Assembly: GCA_902543535.1 (NCBI GenBank)
Contig: CACBYG010000001.1
Location: forward strand, 124,001-188,000
DNA length: 64,000 nt
Source: an uncultured Pelagibacteraceae bacterium
Lineage (GTDB): Bacteria; Pseudomonadota; Alphaproteobacteria; Pelagibacterales; Pelagibacteraceae
Direction of reading: 5' to 3'
A program made the position numbers and the translations under genes. Positions 19,750-34,178 of this stretch are shown piece after piece. Positions within the stretch are counted from its first letter, which is position 1; each line of letters starts with the position of its first letter. The notes under the pieces are model-generated. The model ran no database searches and was not told where the DNA came from. It worked only from the letters and a program-made list of their open reading frames with translations.

Positions 19750-20475
19750 ATGACTTACTGTATAGGTATTAAAACAAATGAGGGTCTTGTTTTTGCTTCA
19801 GACTCAAGAACAAATGCTGGTTTAGATAATGTAAATATTTATTCTAAAATGATGACTCACGACGTAGGTGATCGAACTATTGTAATTGTAACATCAGGAA
19901 ATTTAGGAACATCTCAAGCAGTTTTTAAATCAATTGAAAAAGATCTAAAAAGTTCATCGGGTATAATGAATTTAAATACTTGTAGTGATTTTGAACAAAT
20001 AGCATCGTATGTTGGTTCACTAAATATTGAACACTCAGCGCCCCAAGGAATAAATACTGATAATGTTTTGTTAGGTTCTACTTTTATTGTTGGAGGACAG
20101 ATAAAAGGCCAACAACATGAATTATATTTAGTTTATCCTCAAGGTAATTATATAAGACCAGCAGATAGTAAGCCTTACCTTGTAATCGGAGAGGTAAAAT
20201 ATGGAAAACCAATTCTTGATAGAGTTATAAAGCCAACTGTTTCAATTGGTGATGCATCACGCTGTGCACTGATTTCGATGGACTCTACATTAAAAAGTGA
20301 TCTTACTGTTGGACCTCCAATTGATTTTGCGGTTCTTAAAAAAGACGCTGATAATCTATCTACACTTGAATGTTTAAATGTTACAGATGAGAATTATTCA
20401 AAGGTCTGTAATCAATGGTCAGAGGGAATTTTTAAAGTTTTTGACTCTTTTCCAAGATTTGATTGGGAAAAATAA
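19750..20475 (+). CDS. Proteasome-type protease, Anbu family
   Basis: MTYCIGIKTNEGLVFASDSRTNAGLDNVNIYSKM, characteristic of Anbu (COG3484) with Thr at position 2. Confidence 0.88.
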   Translation: MTYCIGIKTNEGLVFASDSRTNAGLDNVNIYSKMMTHDVGDRTIVIVTSGNLGTSQAVFKSIEKDLKSSSGIMNLNTCSDFEQIASYVGSLNIEHSAPQGINTDNVLLGSTFIVGGQIKGQQHELYLVYPQGNYIRPADSKPYLVIGEVKYGKPILDRVIKPTVSIGDASRCALISMDSTLKSDLTVGPPIDFAVLKKDADNLSTLECLNVTDENYSKVCNQWSEGIFKVFDSFPRFDWEK

Positions 20476-20478
20476 AAA

Positions 20479-21141
20479 TTATTCAACTTTCCAATCAGTT
20501 TCGAAAGTAACATAATTTACTTGCAAGCATCTTCTCTCTTTAAGAATTTTCTTTTTTTCCATTCCATGCCAAGTGTTTGGACCACTGGTAAAAAGATACC
20601 CATAATTATTTCTATAAGGCAAAGTTTTAACTTTCTCTAACTTTTCGTTATAAAAATCTGTACCTAAATCCTCAGACTCATTGGTATTATTGACAAATAT
20701 TAAACCTGACATTAATTTTTCTTTAATATCGCAATGAGGTTTTAACCAAAATCCCTCTCGGTCACAAATAACCTCAACTCTTACATATGAATTTGATAAG
20801 TTCCTCCCAATCATTTCAGAAATTGTTTTATGTGTCTCTTTAGATTGCAATTCGTTAATAAATTTAACTAGATGTGGAAACTGTGTAGCATTCTCTTTAG
20901 ATACAAAACATCTAAATTTTATTGCCTTACCTCCTGAAGCGATCCCTTCCCGAAATTCTGCACTGCCTCCATCAATTGCCCTTGTTCCATCATATGAAAG
21001 ATTAAGTTCACTCAAATCTGGAATATCTGCTTTGATTATTTCTTCAATTGAGCCTTCACTTAGCGCATCACTGTACTCCCAATGATCAAAGGGTATTTTA
21101 TGTTTTGTTGAATTATTTTTTATAGAATTTAAAAATGACAT
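20479..21141 (-). CDS. Putative 2OG-Fe(II) oxygenase-like protein
   Basis: Candidate HxD (KPHCDI) and distal H...R (TWHGMEKK...ERRCLQVNYV) arrangement. Confidence 0.5.
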   Translation of the reverse strand: MSFLNSIKNNSTKHKIPFDHWEYSDALSEGSIEEIIKADIPDLSELNLSYDGTRAIDGGSAEFREGIASGGKAIKFRCFVSKENATQFPHLVKFINELQSKETHKTISEMIGRNLSNSYVRVEVICDREGFWLKPHCDIKEKLMSGLIFVNNTNESEDLGTDFYNEKLEKVKTLPYRNNYGYLFTSGPNTWHGMEKKKILKERRCLQVNYVTFETDWKVE

Positions 21142-22085
21142 TAAAATTGTATTTTCTGTTTTATAAGTTTTGCCACTCTATTAGTTTCATCTAGTTTTTC
21201 ATAGTTCCAATTTTCAACTTCCTCCCCTAGGTTTCTTGTAATATTCAATTCTCTAAATAAGTTTCGAAATCTTTGAAATCTTTTATCATTTTTTTTTGGA
21301 AGAATATTTGCAACGTATATGGGCTTACCAGTCAAAGCAGCTTCAGAAATCATTGAACTTGAGTCACATGTAACTACTATATTTTCTGACATTGCAAGGG
21401 CAGATAAGTATGCTTTTTTATCTACATCCATTATTATTGTATGATTTTCTCCAAAAAATTCCTTAGCATAATGAATTGTATTAAGTGGTGTTCTCATTGA
21501 TGGAATAACTACAAGTTGGAAATCATGTTTTTTTAATAATTTATAAAACATTGAAAAAATATGTTTCATATTTTTTGTTGAATAATCATAATATTTTGTC
21601 GGTCCTCCCAAAATTAAGGCCCATACTTTTCTGTTATCTTTTTTAATAAAAGAGTTTAAATATTCTTTATTTTCTGAAATCTCTTCCTCTGTTAAGTAAT
21701 GAATTGCTCCTTTTGTGCTTATAACATTATCTCCTTCTATTGTATCGTGTTCTGGCGCAACAATAAAATCAAAATGCTTAAAGTCAACTTTTGGATCTTG
21801 AATATGAATATTGAAAATTTTTTTATTAGAAATACTTTTTAAGTGAATTGAAGGAATAACACTTTTTCTTCCACAAGAAATTATTAAATCAAAATCTGTT
21901 TGATCTATTTTTTTATAAACTATTTGTGAAATTGGAGAGAATCTTGGTGGGATAATTTTCCAAATATTACTTGTTTCAACCTCGCAGTGCATGAAATCAA
22001 TATCAAGGGCTTTAGCCAAACCTTCTACTTGACTAATCATTCCGTGCATACCTTGTGTTAATAATAAACCTTTTAATTTAGACAT
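21141..22085 (-). CDS. ELM1 (mitochondrial fission)-like / GT-B-like family protein
   Basis: LLLTQGMHGMISQVEGLAKAL, ALILGGPTKYYDYS, VTCDSSSMISEAALTGKPIYV. Confidence 0.75.
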   Translation of the reverse strand: MSKLKGLLLTQGMHGMISQVEGLAKALDIDFMHCEVETSNIWKIIPPRFSPISQIVYKKIDQTDFDLIISCGRKSVIPSIHLKSISNKKIFNIHIQDPKVDFKHFDFIVAPEHDTIEGDNVISTKGAIHYLTEEEISENKEYLNSFIKKDNRKVWALILGGPTKYYDYSTKNMKHIFSMFYKLLKKHDFQLVVIPSMRTPLNTIHYAKEFFGENHTIIMDVDKKAYLSALAMSENIVVTCDSSSMISEAALTGKPIYVANILPKKNDKRFQRFRNLFRELNITRNLGEEVENWNYEKLDETNRVAKLIKQKIQF

Positions 22086-22106
22086 TTATCACTATATAGC
22101 TTTCAT

Positions 22107-23051
22107 ATGAGTCAAAATCCAACTAAACACACAAAAGTGTTAATAATTGGATCCGGTCCCGCTGGATACACTGCAGCAGTTTATGCTGCTCGTGCAATGT
22201 TAAGTCCTATTCTAGTTTATGGAGCAGAGCCTGGTGGACAATTAACAACTACAACTGATGTTGAGAATTATCCAGGATTTGCGGATGTAATCCAAGGTCC
22301 TTGGTTAATGGATCAAATGAAAGATCAAGCTAAAGCGGTTGGAACAGAAATGATTGAAGATCACATTGCATCTGTGAATTTAAAATCACAACCTTTTGAA
22401 GCAATTGGGGACAGTGGACAAAAATATACTGCAGACAGTATTATAATTTCAACAGGTGCTCAAGCCAGATGGTTAAACATCAAATCAGAGCAAGAATTTA
22501 GAGGCTTTGGAGTTTCAGCTTGTGCAACATGTGATGGTTTTTTTTTCAAAGACAAAGAAGTTGCAGTAGTTGGTGGTGGAAATGCTGCTGTTGAAGAAGC
22601 AATGTTTCTTACAAAATTTGCATCAAAAGTTAAATTGATCCACAGACGTGATAGTTTGCGAGCTGAAAAAATGCTTCAAAAAAAATTGATGGAAAACAAG
22701 AAGATAGAAATTATTTGGGACTCCGTTGTTGAAGATGTAATCGGAGACAATGACCCTAAAAATGTAAAAGGAATAAAAATTAAAAACGTTAAAACAAATA
22801 ATATTGAAGAAATAAAACTTGATGGAGTATTTATTGCGATTGGTCACGATCCTGCAACATCTTTATTTAAAAAACAATTAGATATGGATAATGAAGGTTA
22901 TTTAATTACTAAACCAGACTCGACTGAAACCAATGTTCCTGGTGTTTACGCAGCTGGAGATGTAAAAGACAAAACTTTTAGACAAGCTGTAACTGCTGCA
23001 GGAATGGGATGTATGGCTGCTCTTGAAGCTGAAAAATTTTTATCTCACTAA
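22107..23051 (+). CDS. trxB: Thioredoxin-disulfide reductase
   Basis: GSGPAGYTAAVYAARA, CATCDGFFF (CxxC), GDVKDKTFRQAVTAAGMG. Confidence 0.97.
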   Translation: MSQNPTKHTKVLIIGSGPAGYTAAVYAARAMLSPILVYGAEPGGQLTTTTDVENYPGFADVIQGPWLMDQMKDQAKAVGTEMIEDHIASVNLKSQPFEAIGDSGQKYTADSIIISTGAQARWLNIKSEQEFRGFGVSACATCDGFFFKDKEVAVVGGGNAAVEEAMFLTKFASKVKLIHRRDSLRAEKMLQKKLMENKKIEIIWDSVVEDVIGDNDPKNVKGIKIKNVKTNNIEEIKLDGVFIAIGHDPATSLFKKQLDMDNEGYLITKPDSTETNVPGVYAAGDVKDKTFRQAVTAAGMGCMAALEAEKFLSH

Positions 23052-23054
23052 AAA

Positions 23055-23468
23055 ATGAAAATAAATTGGATTATTTTTGTGACTGGATGGATGTCATTCA
23101 GAGCAGTTGGATCTGGCTTATTTCTGTTTTGGATTTTTTCTGGTAATGAGCGTTCGGCACCATCTGAATGGATAATTCCTTTTATAGGTGACTTTTTTAT
23201 TGGGATAACAGCTATATTTTTAGTTTACTTTATTATAAAAAAACCAAGCACTGTAATATGGGTTCTGTTGCTGTCATGGAATGTCGTTGGTTTACTTGAT
23301 TTAATTGGAGCAATAAATGTAAGTTTTGCTGCTCCTTATGGACCTATCCCAGAAATAGGATTTAATGAATTAACAGTAAGATCAATTTTAATTTTAAATA
23401 CTTTATTACAGATTTCTTGTATTTACCTATTATTTCAAAAAGATATAAAAGATTATTTTAAATTTTAA
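23055..23468 (+). CDS. Small multi-TM membrane protein
   Basis: 137 aa with about four hydrophobic segments; no family recognised. Confidence 0.6.
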   Translation: MKINWIIFVTGWMSFRAVGSGLFLFWIFSGNERSAPSEWIIPFIGDFFIGITAIFLVYFIIKKPSTVIWVLLLSWNVVGLLDLIGAINVSFAAPYGPIPEIGFNELTVRSILILNTLLQISCIYLLFQKDIKDYFKF

Positions 23469-23475
23469 GAATTAG

Positions 23476-24498
23476 ATGTCAGAAAAAGTATTGCTTACCG
23501 GTATTAGTGGGTTTGTTGCAAAACATGTTGCTATCGAATTACTAAATTCAGATTACGAAGTTTTAGGTACTGTTAGGAATTCAAATTCAATTGAACAAAC
23601 AAAAAAAACATTAGAGGAAAACAACGTTTCAACAGATAAGTTATCATTTGTAGAGTTAGATTTATTAAAGGATGAAGGCTGGAATGAAGCTGCTATGGGC
23701 TGCAAATATATCATACATGTAGCTTCTCCATTTCCTTTAAAAGTTTCAAATGATAGGGAGTCACTCACCCCAGCAGCAAAAGATGGAACTTTAAGAGTTT
23801 TAAATGCAGGAATAAATGCAGGAGTTGAACATTTTGTTAAAACTTCTTCCATAGTATGCATGTTCAGAAAACCAAACAGATCTAACCCTTATACATTTGG
23901 TGAAAATGATTGGACTGACTTAGAGTGGGATAAAACTACAGACTATTTTGTATCAAAAACAAGAGCTGAAAAAGCTGCTTGGGATCTTATGGAAAGTAAA
24001 GGTCTTAAAAATAGTTTGACGTGTATCAATCCTGGCTTTGTTTTAGGAGATTTTTTAAATGAAAAAACGTGTACTTCAATGGAATATGCAAAACAATTAC
24101 TTCAAGGAAAATATCCAGCTGCCCCAAAATTTTCAGTAATGATATCTCACGTAAAAGATGTTGCTAAAGCCCATGTTCTATCTTTAACTAATAAAAGAGC
24201 TGGAGGAAGAAGATTGATTGTTGGATCTGAAGTAAGAAGTATTCTTGAATTATCACAAATAATGGCAAAAAATATTCCAAGCCATGCAAAAAAACTTCCT
24301 AAAAGAGAATTGCCTAATTTTATGGTTAAACTTCTAAGTTATATAGACACAAGTGCAAAGACTATGGTTCCTGATCTTGGACTAGAAATGCAAACAGACC
24401 AAACATACGCAGAGGACATTCTTCAAATGAAATTCATAGCATCTGAAATTGCAGTTGTTGATGCGGCAAAATCAGTAATAAGACTAAATTTAGCGTGA
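23476..24498 (+). CDS. NAD-dependent epimerase / dihydroflavonol-4-reductase-like protein
   Basis: LLTGISGFVAKHVAIELL Rossmann motif; extended SDR pattern. Confidence 0.85.
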   Translation: MSEKVLLTGISGFVAKHVAIELLNSDYEVLGTVRNSNSIEQTKKTLEENNVSTDKLSFVELDLLKDEGWNEAAMGCKYIIHVASPFPLKVSNDRESLTPAAKDGTLRVLNAGINAGVEHFVKTSSIVCMFRKPNRSNPYTFGENDWTDLEWDKTTDYFVSKTRAEKAAWDLMESKGLKNSLTCINPGFVLGDFLNEKTCTSMEYAKQLLQGKYPAAPKFSVMISHVKDVAKAHVLSLTNKRAGGRRLIVGSEVRSILELSQIMAKNIPSHAKKLPKRELPNFMVKLLSYIDTSAKTMVPDLGLEMQTDQTYAEDILQMKFIASEIAVVDAAKSVIRLNLA

Positions 24499-25145
24499 AG
24501 TTATTTCAACTATTTCGTCAGACTCAAAAATAGTTTTTCCTAAATTTTCGTTTGCAATTTTAATCATAGCTTTTGCAACTTTTTCTGAATTAATTGGTTT
24601 CATTTTTTTAAGTGGTCCAAGTAATAAAGGCGACAATAATCTAAAAGTCAAAATACCTATTTTTTCACCTACCCTATTCTCTTTTCTATCTCCCATTAAA
24701 AAAGAAGGTCTTAATATTCCTAAATTTGAGAAGTTTAATTTTTTTAATTCTTCTTCAACTAAACCTTTGAATTTTACATAATCTCCTGAACTTTTTGGAT
24801 TAGCATATATTGATGAGATAAAAATAAAAGAGATTACTGAATTGTTTCTTGCAATTTGAGCTATTTTTTTTGGTATATCAAGCTCTACTTTTTGGTACTC
24901 ATTTTTATCAGGAGAGTTTTGTTTTGTAGTTCCAATACAAAAGAAACAATCATCTCCTTTAACATCTTCTTTATGATTTTCTAAATCACTGAAATCAGTT
25001 TTAATAATTTCAATTTTAGGTTCATTAATAACTATTTCTGAACGTACAAATAATTTTATTTTATTGTAGTTATCATTTTTTATTAATTGATCAAGAAGAT
25101 GCCCACCAATTAATCCTGATGAACCAAAAACAAGGGCCGTTTTCA

Positions 25146-25146
<1 letters not shown>
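24490..25146 (-). CDS. NAD(P)-binding oxidoreductase (atypical SDR, HTATIP2-like)
   Basis: ALVFGSSGLIGGHLLDQLI, DDCFFCIGTTKQ, FIFISSIYANP. Confidence 0.75.
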
Positions 25147-28538
<3,392 letters not shown>

Positions 28539-28557
<19 letters not shown>

Positions 28558-29291
28558 TTATTACTGGTGGTGCAACAAGAATTGGGGCAGCAATAGCTAG
28601 AAAATTATCTGGCAATAACAAAGAAATATTAATTCATTTCAATAAATCAAAATCAAAAGCTGAAAAACTCAAAAAAGAATTAGTGTTAAATGGCACTAAA
28701 GTTTATCTCGTAAAAGGTGATTTGAGCAAAGAAAATGATGTAAGTAAAATTGTTAAATATGCAAAATCAAAATTAAAATATTTTGATTGTTTAATAAATA
28801 ATGCGTCCCTATTTGAAAACGATAAAATTGAAAGTTTTACAACCGATAGCTGGGATAAGCATTTAAAAACAAATTTAAGAACTCCTGCTCTACTATCAAA
28901 AGAGTTTTCTAAAAATACCAAAGGAAAAAATAACAATATAATTAATATAATTGATCAGAGAGTTTTTAAACTTACTCCCTACTTTTTTTCATACACAATA
29001 AGTAAAACTGGCCTTTATACTCTCACTAAAACAAGTGCTATGAGCTTAGCACCCAATACAAGAGTTAACGGAATTGCCCCAGGTCCAACGATCAAAAATC
29101 AAAGACAATCTGAAAAACATTTTAGAAAACAATATTTAGCAACACCATTAAAAAGACAAGTTGATGTTGAACAAATATGTAATGCTGTTGACTTTTTTAT
29201 CAAAAATATATCTATTACAGGTCAAGTTTTAGCGATTGATAGTGGTCAAAATCTGAACTGGCAAACACCTGATATAATGAGCAAAGAATGA
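28539..29291 (+). CDS. Short-chain dehydrogenase, FolM/pteridine reductase-like
   Basis: [52 protein letters not shown]; next to folB. Confidence 0.75.
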
Positions 29292-29713
29292 AAAAAAATA
29301 ATTTAAACATTGTTAAAATAGATAAAAATAAATCTTTATTTAATTATGAGAAGAAAATTTTAATTAAAGAATTAATTTTAGATTTGAAACTTGGTTACTA
29401 CGATTTTGAAAAAAAAAAACCACAAAAAGTTAAGTTTAATCTAGAAGTTGATTATGAAGATAAGAAACCAACAAGTGATGATGACATTAAATCAATAGTA
29501 AACTATGGAAAATTAGTAAAACTCATAAAAAAACTTACAAAAAACAAACATTACAATTTTCTTGAAACACTGGCTGAAGATGTTTTTGATGTTCTATTTA
29601 AAGACAGACGTATTGGAAAAATAATGCTTCAAATTGAAAAATTAGAAATTTTAAAAGACTGCACATCTGTTGGTATTCAAGTTACCAAAAAAAGAAGTCA
29701 TGATAAGCTCTGA
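29288..29713 (+). CDS. folB: Dihydroneopterin aldolase-like protein
   Basis: [49 protein letters not shown]. Confidence 0.78.
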   Translation: MKKNNLNIVKIDKNKSLFNYEKKILIKELILDLKLGYYDFEKKKPQKVKFNLEVDYEDKKPTSDDDIKSIVNYGKLVKLIKKLTKNKHYNFLETLAEDVFDVLFKDRRIGKIMLQIEKLEILKDCTSVGIQVTKKRSHDKL

Positions 29714-31535
29714 TCTAGGTAAAGAAGTAATTAAGAAAGAACTCCCATTAGTTCCTAAACTTCCTGGTGTATATAGGATGCTGAACTCTAAAGATGAAAT
29801 TCTTTATGTGGGAAAAGCAAAAAATTTACCCAATAGACTAAAAAGTTATGTATCTGAAAAAAATCATATTATCAGAACTGAAAGAATGTTATCTCAGACA
29901 AGAAAATTAGAGATAACAACCACCTCTAACGAAAGTGAAGCGTTGCTGCTTGAGGCAAATTTAATTAAGAAATTTAAACCAAAATTTAATATTCTTCTTA
30001 GAGACGATAAATCGTTCCCTTTCATATTTATTGGCAACCAGGATCAATGGCCTCAGATAAAAAGACATAGAGGAAAAAAAACTAAAGAAGGCTTTTATTT
30101 TGGCCCGTTTGCCTCAGCTGGATCCGCCAACTGGACAATAAAAATGATTCAGAAAATTTTTCACTTAAGAGTTTGCGATGATACGGTATTTAAAAACAGA
30201 GAAAGGCCTTGTATTTTATATCAGATCAAACGTTGTTCAGGTCCATGTGTTGGTTATGTAACAAAGGATGACTATCAACAAACAGTTGAAGATGCCATTG
30301 AATTTGTTTCAGGAAAATCAAGAAGAATTCAAAAAAATCTTTCTAATCAAATGGAAAAAGCAAGTGAAGAACTTGATTTTGAAAAAGCAGTAATCTTAAG
30401 AGATAGAATAAAAGCATTAAATATAATTCAGTCATCTCAAAGAATAAATGAAGCAAATTTAGTCGAAGCAGATGTTATTGCAGGGTACAAAGAATCTGGT
30501 AAAGCCTGTATTCAAGTTTTTTTTTACAGGTCAAAACAAAATTGGGGAAATCAAGCCTTCTTTCCGAAACATGATCCAGATGAAAAACTTGGTGAAATTA
30601 TTAATTCATTCGTTTCTCAATTTTATGAAAATAAAAGTGTACCCTCATCAATAATTTTATCTGAAGAAATTAAAGAAAAAGTTCTAATTGAAAAAACTCT
30701 TTCAAATAAGGAAGGTAAACAAATTACTATTTCTGTTGCCAAAAAGGGTTCAAAATTAAAAGTAATAAATCAGGCAATTAAAAACGCAAAAGATAGTTTG
30801 AATAGAAAGCTTTATGAAAGTCAAAATAATAGAGAGTTATTTGATGCTGTCGCTAGTAAATTCAATTTAGAAACAAACATCAATTTAATTGAGGTTTATG
30901 ACAATAGTCACATACAGGGAAGTAATAGTGTTGGAGCTCTGATTGCTTATGGCGATGAGGGTTTTATCAAAAAAAGATATAGAAAATTTAATATTAAACA
31001 TAAAAAAAATGAACAAGACGATTATGGCATGATGAGAGAGGTTTTAAATAGAAGATTTAAAAGAGCTGTCCAAGAAAAAGACAACTATTTAACCTTTCCT
31101 GATTTAGTTTTAGTTGATGGTGGAAAGGGACAATATTCAGTTGCAAGAGAAAGCTTAAATGAACTTGGTCTTCATGACATTCCTATTGTAGCAATTGCCA
31201 AAGGTAAATTGAGAAATAGTGGCAATGAAACCTTTTTTCATAATGGTAAAGAGTTTAAGTTTTTAAGAAATGATCCAACTCTATTTTTTCTTCAGAGAAT
31301 TATAGATGAGTCACATCGATTTGCAATAAGCGCCCATAGAGCCAAACGAAAGAAAGGAATAAGTAAATCACTACTTGACCAAATTGATGGGATCGGATCA
31401 ATAAGAAAAAGGGCGTTATTGAACCATTTTGGATCAGCCAGATCAGTTGAGTCCGCAAGTTTAGATGAAATTAAGTCAGTTGAAGGTGTTGAAGAAAAAG
31501 TGGCAAAAAAGATATATAACTTCTTTCACGAATAA
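29700..31535 (+). CDS. uvrC: Excinuclease ABC subunit C
   Basis: GIY-YIG region [31 protein letters not shown]-terminal HhH. Likely start ATG 29700 inside the folB end. Confidence 0.97.
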   Translation: MISSDLGKEVIKKELPLVPKLPGVYRMLNSKDEILYVGKAKNLPNRLKSYVSEKNHIIRTERMLSQTRKLEITTTSNESEALLLEANLIKKFKPKFNILLRDDKSFPFIFIGNQDQWPQIKRHRGKKTKEGFYFGPFASAGSANWTIKMIQKIFHLRVCDDTVFKNRERPCILYQIKRCSGPCVGYVTKDDYQQTVEDAIEFVSGKSRRIQKNLSNQMEKASEELDFEKAVILRDRIKALNIIQSSQRINEANLVEADVIAGYKESGKACIQVFFYRSKQNWGNQAFFPKHDPDEKLGEIINSFVSQFYENKSVPSSIILSEEIKEKVLIEKTLSNKEGKQITISVAKKGSKLKVINQAIKNAKDSLNRKLYESQNNRELFDAVASKFNLETNINLIEVYDNSHIQGSNSVGALIAYGDEGFIKKRYRKFNIKHKKNEQDDYGMMREVLNRRFKRAVQEKDNYLTFPDLVLVDGGKGQYSVARESLNELGLHDIPIVAIAKGKLRNSGNETFFHNGKEFKFLRNDPTLFFLQRIIDESHRFAISAHRAKRKKGISKSLLDQIDGIGSIRKRALLNHFGSARSVESASLDEIKSVEGVEEKVAKKIYNFFHE

Positions 31536-31537
31536 TT

Positions 31538-32122
31538 ATGCTTAAAAAAATTCCAAATATATTAACGATTGGACGAATAATTATTGTTCCTTTTTTCGTT
31601 TTAGCGTTTTATCTGCCTGGATTTTATGGAGATTTAACTGCTTTAATATTATTTGTCGTAGCGTCATTTACTGATTTTCTTGATGGAATGTTAGCAAGAA
31701 TGATGGGTGAAGAGTCAAAGTTGGGAGAGTTGTTAGATCCAATAGCTGATAAAATTATCGTTGCTACGGCTTTAATTCTTTTAGTAATGGATGGTACTAT
31801 TAGGAATTATGAAGTAATTGCTGCAATTATTATTCTTACCAGAGAAATATTGATTTCTGGGCTGAGAGAATTTTTGGCGAAAGGTAAAGTTAAACTTCCT
31901 GTTTCTAGTCTTGCTAAATTAAAAACAGTTTTACAGATGGTTTCAATTGCTCTTCTTTTATCAGGAGATACAGGAAATAAAATTATTAACTTCCAAGATT
32001 ATAATGCACAAACTATTGGCATTATTCTTTTGTGGCTATCTGCAGCCTTAACACTTTTTACTGGATATGATTATATGCGTAAAGGAATTGACCACGCTAT
32101 GTCTGAAGATAATAAAGATTAA
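31538..32122 (+). CDS. pgsA: CDP-diacylglycerol--glycerol-3-phosphate 3-phosphatidyltransferase
   Basis: CDP-alcohol transferase motif TDFLDGMLARMMGEESKLGELLDPIADK. Confidence 0.95.
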   Translation: MLKKIPNILTIGRIIIVPFFVLAFYLPGFYGDLTALILFVVASFTDFLDGMLARMMGEESKLGELLDPIADKIIVATALILLVMDGTIRNYEVIAAIIILTREILISGLREFLAKGKVKLPVSSLAKLKTVLQMVSIALLLSGDTGNKIINFQDYNAQTIGIILLWLSAALTLFTGYDYMRKGIDHAMSEDNKD

Positions 32123-33000
32123 GCTGCTTTTTTCTTTCTAACTAAAGTTTGATAACTTTCATTTAAATCAATTATAGTATCGCAAACTTTAAACTGATTT
32201 TCTGCAATGCATGAAACTGGGGTTACTTCTGCAGCAGTACCTGTTAAAAAACATCCAACAAAGTTTGATAACTCTTCTGGTTTGATTTTTCTCTCATGAA
32301 CTTTAATATTTTTTGATTTTGCAATTCCAATTACTGTTCTTCTTGTAATCCCATCTAAAAAAGAGTCTGGAATTGGAGTATGAAGTTCTCCATTTTTATC
32401 TTTAAAAAAAATATTAGCACCAGTTGCTTCAGCTACATTTCCTTCATGATCTAACATTAAAGAATCCGTATAACCTTGTTTTTCTGCTTCATGTTTTGAC
32501 AGTGTACAAATCATATAAAGGCCAGATGCTTTAGTATCCCAAGGGATTGTATTAGGTGCAGGTCTTCTCCAGTTTGAAATATTTAATTTTATGCCTTCAA
32601 CTTTTAATTTTGGATCGAAATATGAGCCCCACTCCCAGGTTGCAATTGCAACATGAATTTTTGTTTTCTGAGCAGAAATAGCCATCATCTCGCTACCTCT
32701 CCATGCAACTGGTCTTACGTATCCATTTTCAACATTTTGTGTAGCAATAATTTTATTTGAGGCAATATTAATTTGTTCTTCTGAATACGGTATATCAAAA
32801 CCCATCCTCTTAGCAGAATGAAAAAATCTTGAGGTGTGTTCTTCTAATTTAAAAATTGATCCGTCATAAACTCTTTCTCCCTCAAAAACACAACTCGCAT
32901 AATGTAAACCATGGCTTAAAACATGAAGTTTAACATCTCCCCAGTCTACAAGCTCATCGTTATACCATATTTTTCCAGATCTTTTATCGTAAGGTATCAT
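32119..33000 (-). CDS. ilvE: Branched-chain amino acid aminotransferase
   Basis: Class IV aminotransferase: YASCVFEGERVYDG, EATGANIFF, TGTAAEVTPV. Confidence 0.93.
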   Translation of the reverse strand: MIPYDKRSGKIWYNDELVDWGDVKLHVLSHGLHYASCVFEGERVYDGSIFKLEEHTSRFFHSAKRMGFDIPYSEEQINIASNKIIATQNVENGYVRPVAWRGSEMMAISAQKTKIHVAIATWEWGSYFDPKLKVEGIKLNISNWRRPAPNTIPWDTKASGLYMICTLSKHEAEKQGYTDSLMLDHEGNVAEATGANIFFKDKNGELHTPIPDSFLDGITRRTVIGIAKSKNIKVHERKIKPEELSNFVGCFLTGTAAEVTPVSCIAENQFKVCDTIIDLNESYQTLVRKKKAA

Positions 33001-33070
33001 GATTGAAATTATTTAAATATATCTGAAAAATAACTTTGTATCTTTAATATGTCAATATAACTTACCCATA

Positions 33071-33508
33071 ATGAAAGAACTATTATATTTAAAAGATGAT
33101 CAGCTTAAAGATTTGATAGAAAAACTTTTTGTGAGCTATAGAGAAACTTTTTCCGATTCTAAAAAGGTATTAGACAAATATTCAATTGGTTTAGCCCACC
33201 ATAAAGTAATCCATTTATTGTCAATGTATCAGGGTATTTCGATATCTGAGCTATTGAAAAGACTAAAAGTCACAAAGCAAAGTCTTAATAGGGTTCTGAA
33301 AGATTTGATAAAATTAGACATAATATTCTTTAAAAAAGATGAGCAAGATACCAGAATAAAACACGTATTTTTAAATGATAAAGGAGAAAAGATTTTTAGA
33401 GATATTTTTTCTATACAAAAAAAAAGGATTTACAACGCATTACTGAACTCAAGTTCAGAGGAAGTGATAAATTTTGATAATGTTTTGAGTAAAATTATAA
33501 ATGGATAA
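33071..33508 (+). CDS. MarR-family transcriptional regulator
   Basis: wHTH pattern: ISELLKRLKVTKQSLNRVLKDLIKLDII, DTRIKHVFLNDKG. Confidence 0.8.
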   Translation: MKELLYLKDDQLKDLIEKLFVSYRETFSDSKKVLDKYSIGLAHHKVIHLLSMYQGISISELLKRLKVTKQSLNRVLKDLIKLDIIFFKKDEQDTRIKHVFLNDKGEKIFRDIFSIQKKRIYNALLNSSSEEVINFDNVLSKIING

Positions 33509-34178
33509 ATTTCAAGCTCATATTTTGCTAGTTGATGACGACGAAGGAATTAGATCTTTAGTAAAAAAATATTTAAATGAAAATAATTTTTTAGTCACAA
33601 CAGCAGATAGTGCTGAAAATGCATCAGAGAAAATAAAAATTATCAAATTTGATTTAATTATCCTAGATATAATGATGTCAGGTAAAAGTGGTTTAGATTT
33701 TATAAATGACCATAAAAAAGATTTGGAAGCACCAATTATACTTTTAACAGCTAAAGGTGAAGCAAATGAAAGGGTTGAAGGACTTGAATTGGGAGCTGAC
33801 GATTATTTAGCTAAGCCTTTTGAACCAAAAGAACTAATTTTAAGAATTAAAAATATTTTAACCAAGACTATTAAAGCTGATCAAAAAAGAATTATTGAAT
33901 TTGAAAATGTAATAATTGATTTAAATAAATTGCTAATTATTAAAAACAAAAAAGAATTCAAAATCAATAATACAGAAAAGATAATTTTAGAAAAAATGAT
34001 TAATAATCCAGGAAATATATTTTCAAGAGAAAGTATTGGTCAATTGATTAATTTAGAAAAAGAAAGGTCAATTGATGTGATCATAACTCGTTTAAGAAAG
34101 AAAATAGAAATTGATCCAAAAAATCCAAAATTTTTACAAACCATAAGAGGAGCAGGATATGTTCTCTGGATTGAATAA
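33501..34178 (+). CDS. ompR: OmpR-family response regulator
   Basis: Receiver domain ILLVDDDEGIR, LIILDIMMSGKSG; C-terminal winged helix. Confidence 0.88.
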   Translation: MDKFQAHILLVDDDEGIRSLVKKYLNENNFLVTTADSAENASEKIKIIKFDLIILDIMMSGKSGLDFINDHKKDLEAPIILLTAKGEANERVEGLELGADDYLAKPFEPKELILRIKNILTKTIKADQKRIIEFENVIIDLNKLLIIKNKKEFKINNTEKIILEKMINNPGNIFSRESIGQLINLEKERSIDVIITRLRKKIEIDPKNPKFLQTIRGAGYVLWIE

